Source: Bacillus sp. NTK034
GTDB taxonomy: Bacteria; Bacillota; Bacilli; Bacillales; Cytobacillaceae
Length of the DNA: 64,000 nucleotides
Direction: 5' to 3'
NCBI RefSeq assembly: GCF_017303275.1
Contig: NZ_JAFKOJ010000004.1
Span: forward strand, 124,001-188,000
Below, piece after piece: positions 59,455-64,000 of the stretch. How positions within the stretch are numbered: the stretch's first letter is position 1; each line of letters starts with the position of its first letter. Position numbers and translations under genes: made by a program. Under the pieces are notes generated by a model, which saw only the letters and a program-made list of their open reading frames with translations, ran no database searches and was not told where the DNA came from.

Positions 59455-61065
59455 ATGAACTTTGATTTCCACAACCACCCATACCCATCACAGCGAACGA
59501 CCGTCATGGCCAATAACGGCATGGTGGCTACTTCCCAGCCGCTTGCGGCACAGGCTGGATTAGATATCATGAAAAAAGGCGGAAATGCCATAGATGCAGC
59601 CATTGCAGCAGCAGCTGCTCTTACAGTGGTTGAACCGACATCAAACGGGATCGGCGGCGACGCATTTGCACTGGTCTGGACGAAAGGGGAGCTTCATGGA
59701 TTGAATGCAAGCGGCCCTGCACCAAAGTCCATTTCCATCGAAGCATTAAAGGAAAGAGGCATCGAAAAAATGCCGACGCACGGCTGGGTGCCGGTAACGG
59801 TACCTGGTGCTCCATCCGCGTGGGCTGAGCTTTCCAAGCGTTTCGGCAAGCTTCCGTTAAAGGATGTCCTTCAGCCCGCAATTGATTATGCTGAAAAAGG
59901 CTATCCTTTAACACCGATTCTCGGCAAGTACTGGCAGGTTGCTTATAAAAAGTTTAAGCAGATTCTGACGGATGACGAATTCCAGCATTGGTTTAAAACC
60001 TTTGCTCCAGATGGCAGGGCTCCTGAAATTGGCGAGATTTGGCGTTCAGAAGGCCATGCTTCCACTTTAAGAGCTATTGCCGAAACAGGCGGCGAAAGCT
60101 TTTACCGCGGGGAAATTGCTGAAAAGATCGATGCCTTTTCAAAAAAATACAATGCATTCCTATCAAAGGAAGACCTCGCTGATTACAAGGCGGAATGGGT
60201 AGATCCCATCAAAGTTCATTACCGCGGATATGATGTCTGGGAAATCCCGCCGAACGGCCAGGGGCTCGTCGCTCTCTTGGGCTTAAATATCGCTAAAGGC
60301 TTTGAATTCCGCGATAAAGAAACGGTTGATACATATCACAAACAAATTGAAGCGATGAAGTTAGCTTTTACTGACGGAAAGGCATTTATTACGGATCCTG
60401 CGGAAATGAGAGTGACAGTTGAAGAATTGCTTTCAGAGGAGTACGGTGAATCCCGCCGCAGCGAGATTGCCGGCGGGGCTCTGACTCCACAGCCATACCA
60501 GCCGCCGCGAGGAGGTACGGTTTATCTGGCAACAGCCGACGGCGAAGGCAATATGGTATCCTTCATCCAAAGCAACTATATGGGCTTTGGATCCGGGCTC
60601 GTCGTTCCGGGAACGGGAATTGCCCTACAGAATCGCGGACACGACTTCTCTCTTGATCCGGAGCACCATAATGCACTGAAGCCCGGCAAGAAAACGTACC
60701 ACACAATTATCCCTGGATTCCTGACAAAAGACGGCGAAGCAGTTGGACCGTTTGGTGTGATGGGAGGCTATATGCAGCCGCAGGGGCATATGCAGGTGGT
60801 CATGAATACAGTGGATTTCCATTTGAATCCGCAGGCAGCCCTTGATGCGCCAAGATGGCAGTGGATTGAAGGGAAAAGGGTCCAGGTGGAACCGCACTTC
60901 CCTAATCATATTGCACAGGCTTTGGTGCGCAAAGGCCATCAAATCGAGGTAACCGTTGATACTGGCGGATTCGGCCGCGGCCAGATTATCTGGCGAGACC
61001 CAAAAACAGGCGTGCTTATGGGCGGAACGGAAGCACGCACAGATGGATCAATCGCCGCCTGGTAA
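59455..61065 (+). CDS. ywrD: Gamma-glutamyltransferase family protein (YwrD-like)
   Basis: A 536-residue Ntn hydrolase. The conserved layout is present: GGNAIDAAIAAAAALTVVEPTSNGIGGDAF near the N-terminus, the nucleophile Thr in RGGTVYLATADGEGN (about residue 357), then GSGLVVPGTGIALQNRG. No signal peptide, so it acts in the cytoplasm. It could break gamma-glutamyl peptides taken up by the Dpp system. Gene order with two chr genes resembles ywrD-ywrB-ywrA of B. subtilis. ATG 59455 follows GAGGTGA. Confidence 0.9.
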   Translation: MNFDFHNHPYPSQRTTVMANNGMVATSQPLAAQAGLDIMKKGGNAIDAAIAAAAALTVVEPTSNGIGGDAFALVWTKGELHGLNASGPAPKSISIEALKERGIEKMPTHGWVPVTVPGAPSAWAELSKRFGKLPLKDVLQPAIDYAEKGYPLTPILGKYWQVAYKKFKQILTDDEFQHWFKTFAPDGRAPEIGEIWRSEGHASTLRAIAETGGESFYRGEIAEKIDAFSKKYNAFLSKEDLADYKAEWVDPIKVHYRGYDVWEIPPNGQGLVALLGLNIAKGFEFRDKETVDTYHKQIEAMKLAFTDGKAFITDPAEMRVTVEELLSEEYGESRRSEIAGGALTPQPYQPPRGGTVYLATADGEGNMVSFIQSNYMGFGSGLVVPGTGIALQNRGHDFSLDPEHHNALKPGKKTYHTIIPGFLTKDGEAVGPFGVMGGYMQPQGHMQVVMNTVDFHLNPQAALDAPRWQWIEGKRVQVEPHFPNHIAQALVRKGHQIEVTVDTGGFGRGQIIWRDPKTGVLMGGTEARTDGSIAAW

Positions 61066-61202
61066 TAAAAAATGAGGAAGCAGCACGCATATAAGAGTAA
61101 AATAACCATATAAAAGGTACTGAGGAGCGGAAAAAATGGCCGCTCCTTCACCTGCTTTTTCCTGAGTTGAGTACCTTCAAATTGAAAAGAGGTGGTGGCA
61201 TC

Positions 61203-61781
61203 ATGAAGCAGGCTGACATCTTTATGGCTTTTTTCCGAGTGGGCATTCTGGGATATGGAGGCGGCCCGTCATCCATTCCGCTTGTCCATAAAGAAGTTGT
61301 TGATAAATATAAATGGATGGATACGGATGAATTTGGCGATGTGCTGGCGCTTGGCAACGCACTCCCTGGTCCGATTGCCACAAAAATGGCCGGCTACATC
61401 GGCTATCGTGTTGGCGGCATTCTTGGCATGGTTAATGCGTTAGTGGCAACGATGGTTCCAACTATTGTCCTTATGATTATTCTTCTTACCGCGTTAAATA
61501 CATTTAAAGACCAGCTTTGGGTAGCGGGCATGACAAAGGCAGTCGTTCCAGTAGTGGCAGTTATGCTGGCAACACTCACCTGGGACTTTGTTAAAAAGTC
61601 TTCGAAATCATCACTCGGCTGGGGCTGGACATTGCTTTTTGTTGCGGCAAGCCTGGTGCTTCTGGAATTTGTGAACATCCATCCGGCTATCATCATTTTT
61701 GTTTTGCTGGCAGCCGCTCTCCTGAAAAAGGATAAAGCTGAAAAAAATGAAGCGAAGAAAAAGGAGAGGAATCTCGCATGA
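61203..61781 (+). CDS. Chromate transporter, short-chain subunit 1
   Basis: A 192-residue CHR-family membrane protein, one of a pair that together equal a full ChrA. Signature GILGYGGGPSSIPLVHKEVV and GNALPGPIATKMAGYIGY are near the N-terminus, followed by about five helices and a Lys-rich tail. ATG 61203 follows AGAGGTGG. It overlaps its partner by 4 bp (ATGA). Chromate or another oxyanion is the likely substrate. Confidence 0.88.
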   Translation: MKQADIFMAFFRVGILGYGGGPSSIPLVHKEVVDKYKWMDTDEFGDVLALGNALPGPIATKMAGYIGYRVGGILGMVNALVATMVPTIVLMIILLTALNTFKDQLWVAGMTKAVVPVVAVMLATLTWDFVKKSSKSSLGWGWTLLFVAASLVLLEFVNIHPAIIIFVLLAAALLKKDKAEKNEAKKKERNLA

Positions 61782-62308
61782 TTTACGTTCAGATATTCTT
61801 GGCATTCTTCATTCCGGGGATTCTTGGATACGGCGGGGGACCAGCATCCATTCCGTTAGTTGAGAATGAAGTGGTCGATCATTATGGATGGCTCACAACA
61901 AATGAATTCAGTGAAATGCTGGCAATGGGCAATGCTCTGCCGGGACCGATTGCAACGAAAATGGCCGGCTATATTGGCTATGAACAGGGAGGAATCCTCG
62001 GAGCAATCGTGGGGGTATTCGCAACTGTAGCTCCATCGCTGATACTGATGATTACACTGCTCGGACTTCTTATGAAGTATAAGGAATCACCGCGCGTCAA
62101 GCGGATGACTACTTATATCCGGCCAGTTATCGCGGTTTTGCTTGGCATCATGACGTATGATTTCTTTTTCTCAGCTTACGAGGGTGTCGGGATCCTGCAG
62201 ACACTTTTCATCGGACTGCTTAGCTTTTTCCTGATGGAAAGGCTTAAAGTCCATCCGGCTTATGTTATCGCCGGAGCGCTCGTTTACGGGGGGCTTGTTT
62301 TAGGATAG
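61778..62308 (+). CDS. Chromate transporter, short-chain subunit 2
   Basis: A 176-residue CHR protein with the same N-terminal signature (GILGYGGGPASIPLVENEVV, MAMGNALPGPIATKMAGYIGY). Short CHR pairs insert in opposite orientations and act as a heterodimer. It lies 15 bp before the DUF1028 gene. Confidence 0.88.
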   Translation: MIYVQIFLAFFIPGILGYGGGPASIPLVENEVVDHYGWLTTNEFSEMLAMGNALPGPIATKMAGYIGYEQGGILGAIVGVFATVAPSLILMITLLGLLMKYKESPRVKRMTTYIRPVIAVLLGIMTYDFFFSAYEGVGILQTLFIGLLSFFLMERLKVHPAYVIAGALVYGGLVLG

Positions 62309-62323
62309 GGGAGGATTTTTTAT

Positions 62324-63163
62324 ATGACATTTTCCATCGTTGGATATGATCCAAAGGAAAAAGAATGGGGAATCGCAGTTCAATCGAAATTTCTCGGCGT
62401 TGGTGCAGTAGTGCCATTTGCAAAAGCAGGTATCGGAGCCGTTGCGACTCAGTCCTACGCGAATACTTCATATGGACCGCGTGCATTGCAATTGATGGAA
62501 GAAGGTAAAACGGCTGAGGAAGCACTTGAAATCATTACCAAAGATGATCCTGAAAAAGAGCTCCGTCAGGTCGGACTGCTGGATGCCATGGGGAACCCGG
62601 CAACGTTCACAGGGGATGGCTGCTATAATTGGGCTGGAGGAATAACCGGACCTCACTTTGCCGCGCAGGGCAACATCCTAGTGGATGAAAAAACCGTTCA
62701 GGCAATGGGCCAGACTTTTATCAGCACGGACGGCTCTCTGGCTGAGCGCTTGCTTGCCGCCTTGAATGCAGGCCAGGCAGCCGGCGGTGACAGCCGCGGA
62801 CAGCAATCCGCAGCCCTTCTTGTAGTGAAAGAAGCTGGCGGATACGGAGGGTTTAACGACCGCTACATAGACTTGCGGGTCGATGACCATCCGGAGCCGA
62901 TTACCGAATTGATTCGAATTTATCATCTGCAGCAGCTATATTTTGCGCCGTCAAAGGCTGAAAGGGTTACGGCAATTGAAGGTGAGATAAAAGAGGAGCT
63001 TGTCCGGGAATTAACTCGGCTCGATTATTTAGAGGCTGGTCAGAGTCATGATCATCTTATGAAAGCATTAACTGCCTTTATTCATACCGAAAATTTCGAA
63101 GCCCGCGTGCAGGTTGCGGGGAAAATTGATTTGGATGTCTTGGCGTATATGAAAAATAAGTGA
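62324..63163 (+). CDS. DUF1028 family putative Ntn hydrolase
   Basis: A 279-residue protein of the DUF1028 family (TFSIVGYDPKEKEWGIAVQSKFLGVG, QSYANTSYGPRAL, AAQGNILV). Related proteins have an Ntn-hydrolase fold; activity is not known. The C-terminal part (about 220-279) may be a peptidoglycan- or peptide-binding-like domain. It is in line with the ggt and chromate genes. Peptide or amide cleavage would fit the cluster but is inference. Confidence 0.8.
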   Translation: MTFSIVGYDPKEKEWGIAVQSKFLGVGAVVPFAKAGIGAVATQSYANTSYGPRALQLMEEGKTAEEALEIITKDDPEKELRQVGLLDAMGNPATFTGDGCYNWAGGITGPHFAAQGNILVDEKTVQAMGQTFISTDGSLAERLLAALNAGQAAGGDSRGQQSAALLVVKEAGGYGGFNDRYIDLRVDDHPEPITELIRIYHLQQLYFAPSKAERVTAIEGEIKEELVRELTRLDYLEAGQSHDHLMKALTAFIHTENFEARVQVAGKIDLDVLAYMKNK

Positions 63164-63174
63164 AAATGGAAAAG

Positions 63175-63200
63175 CGGAGAGTAGAGCTCTTCGTTTTTTT
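63175..63200 (+). terminator. Terminator of the DUF1028 gene
   Basis: CGGAGAG (63175-63181) pairs with CTCTTCG (63187-63193), one G-U pair, followed by seven T. Confidence 0.8.
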
Positions 63201-63244
63201 GTGTTTTTACTATGTGCATGCTGGAAAGCTGTTAGGACGCGAAC

Positions 63245-63355
63245 TGACCGATATATTGGAAAACTGACCGATAAAAGGGAAAATGTGACCGATATAACTG
63301 GAAAGTGACCGATAAAATAAAATACTGACCGATAAAAGTGATGTAGTGACCGAAA
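63245..63355 (+). repeat. Array of six TGACCGATA units with a 20-21 bp period
   Basis: TGACCGATA starts at 63245, 63265, 63286, 63306 and 63326, and TGACCGAAA at 63347; spacings 20, 21, 20, 20 and 21 bp. The DNA between cores is A-rich and not conserved. It follows the DUF1028 terminator and precedes the SEC-C gene. The unit differs from the TGCAAATAG arrays but the period is the same. Confidence 0.85.
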
Positions 63356-63497
63356 TCAGCTAACTCAATTCAAAAAAGCACGCAATCCCGGCTTCCTTAA
63401 CCTGCCAAATGTTTAAATCCGCTTGTTTAATGCCTAAACTGCTGATAAATGTTAGGATAGTAGAGTTAAACGAATTTTGGTAGGAGAGATTTATAAA

Positions 63498-64000
63498 ATG
63501 TCAACAGTAAAAGTAAGCAGAAACGAACCGTGCCCATGCGGGAGCGGAAAAAAATATAAAAAGTGCTGCGGCAGCAAAGATGCAGTTTCAATTAAGGATG
63601 TTTTGAATCACGAAGTTCTTGAACTTCAAAAGGAAGTAAGGGCCTATGCGCTTACTCATTTTGCAGATGACATAAAAGAAGATTTCATGGATCTTCTTGA
63701 TATCCTTGAAGACATTGAACCTGAGGAAAAAGAGTTTTATGAATTTGTACACTCTTTTTGGTACATTCTTTTTGGAACGCTGGAAGATATGGACTCTATT
63801 ATGGATGAGTTTATTCATGCAAAATTACCGGCCGTTGCCCGTCCGCGCTTAAAAAACATTTTAAAATCGTGGACAGACAGTAAAGCGGCAACTGGGATAC
63901 TAACCGAGGTGTCTGAAGATAAAGCAGCCATTAAAGATTGCCTGACCGGGAAGGTTTACAATATCTCACTATTTGGTGATATGGAAGTTCATGAAGGAAA
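63498..64000 (+). CDS. SEC-C motif protein (partial at window end)
   Basis: The visible 167 residues begin with an SEC-C zinc-binding motif ([18 protein letters not shown], residues about 7-24), the type found at the end of SecA and alone in small proteins. The rest is acidic and helical with no known domain. GGAGAG precedes ATG 63498. The gene runs off the window, so its length and full domain content are unknown. Confidence 0.75.
   Translation, partial: MSTVKVSRNEPCPCGSGKKYKKCCGSKDAVSIKDVLNHEVLELQKEVRAYALTHFADDIKEDFMDLLDILEDIEPEEKEFYEFVHSFWYILFGTLEDMDSIMDEFIHAKLPAVARPRLKNILKSWTDSKAATGILTEVSEDKAAIKDCLTGKVYNISLFGDMEVHEG

Overview
The window looks like the chromosome of a low-to-mid G+C, motile, Gram-positive member of the Bacillaceae (Bacillus/Cytobacillus-like). 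Evidence: AGGAGG-type ribosome binding sites, many TTG and GTG starts, rho-independent terminators, sigma-D and sigma-W type promoters, and gene order matching the Bacillus subtilis block tagO / lyt / yvyE / degSU / degV / comF / yvyF-flgM-flgN-flgK-flgL / fliW-csrA-hag / flaG-fliD-fliS-fliT / hpf. No rRNA, tRNA or CRISPR array was seen.

Region 1 (about 300-14,920) is a Wzx/Wzy-type surface polysaccharide locus. It has a TagO initiating transferase, a Wzz-like chain regulator, a flippase, a polymerase, three glycosyltransferases and GalU. It also carries a complete set of WbpA/B/E/D/I-type genes, predicted to make UDP-2,3-diacetamido-mannuronic acid. Region 2 (14,928-21,138) encodes wall enzymes: a SpoIID/LytB-like protein, an SH3b protein, a large amidase with eight SH3b repeats, and an LCP protein that may attach glycopolymer to the wall.

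Region 3 (21,238-27,930) is YvyE, DegS-DegU, DegV, ComFA and ComFC; comFC has no ordinary start codon and probably starts at ATT. Region 4 (28,000-30,712) is a PAS/GGDEF/EAL/PilZ protein behind a structured leader. Region 5 (30,783-45,178) is the late flagellar block with FlgM, FlgN, hook-associated proteins, FliW, CsrA, flagellin, a FliB-type methylase, FlaG, FliD, FliS, FliT and ribosome hibernation factor HPF.

The most unusual feature is the flagellin gene. It is split near its 3' end by two small group I introns (about 360 and 376 nt) with clear P, Q, R and S elements and no homing endonuclease. Unspliced intron 1 adds the five residues YALAA and a stop, which matches the end of an SsrA degradation tag. 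Unspliced intron 2 re-encodes the flagellin C-terminus it interrupts (QSNQLPQGVLQLLR for QANQQPQGVLQLLR). Each intron thus carries a different in-frame solution to failed splicing. A decayed second flagellin 3' end lies at about 40,030-40,180.

Region 6 (45,393-52,321, minus strand) holds a chemoreceptor with a BMP-type lipoprotein, small conserved proteins, a Spo0M-like protein behind a sigma-W promoter, and a membrane transporter with its own two-component system. Region 7 (52,518-63,163) is a peptide-use block: a Dpp/Opp ABC transporter, an M24 peptidase, the binding protein, a gamma-glutamyltransferase, a split chromate transporter and a DUF1028 protein. The window ends inside an SEC-C gene. 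Three intergenic arrays of short direct repeats with a 20-21 bp period (25.6, 45.2 and 63.2 kb; two motif families) are unexplained.
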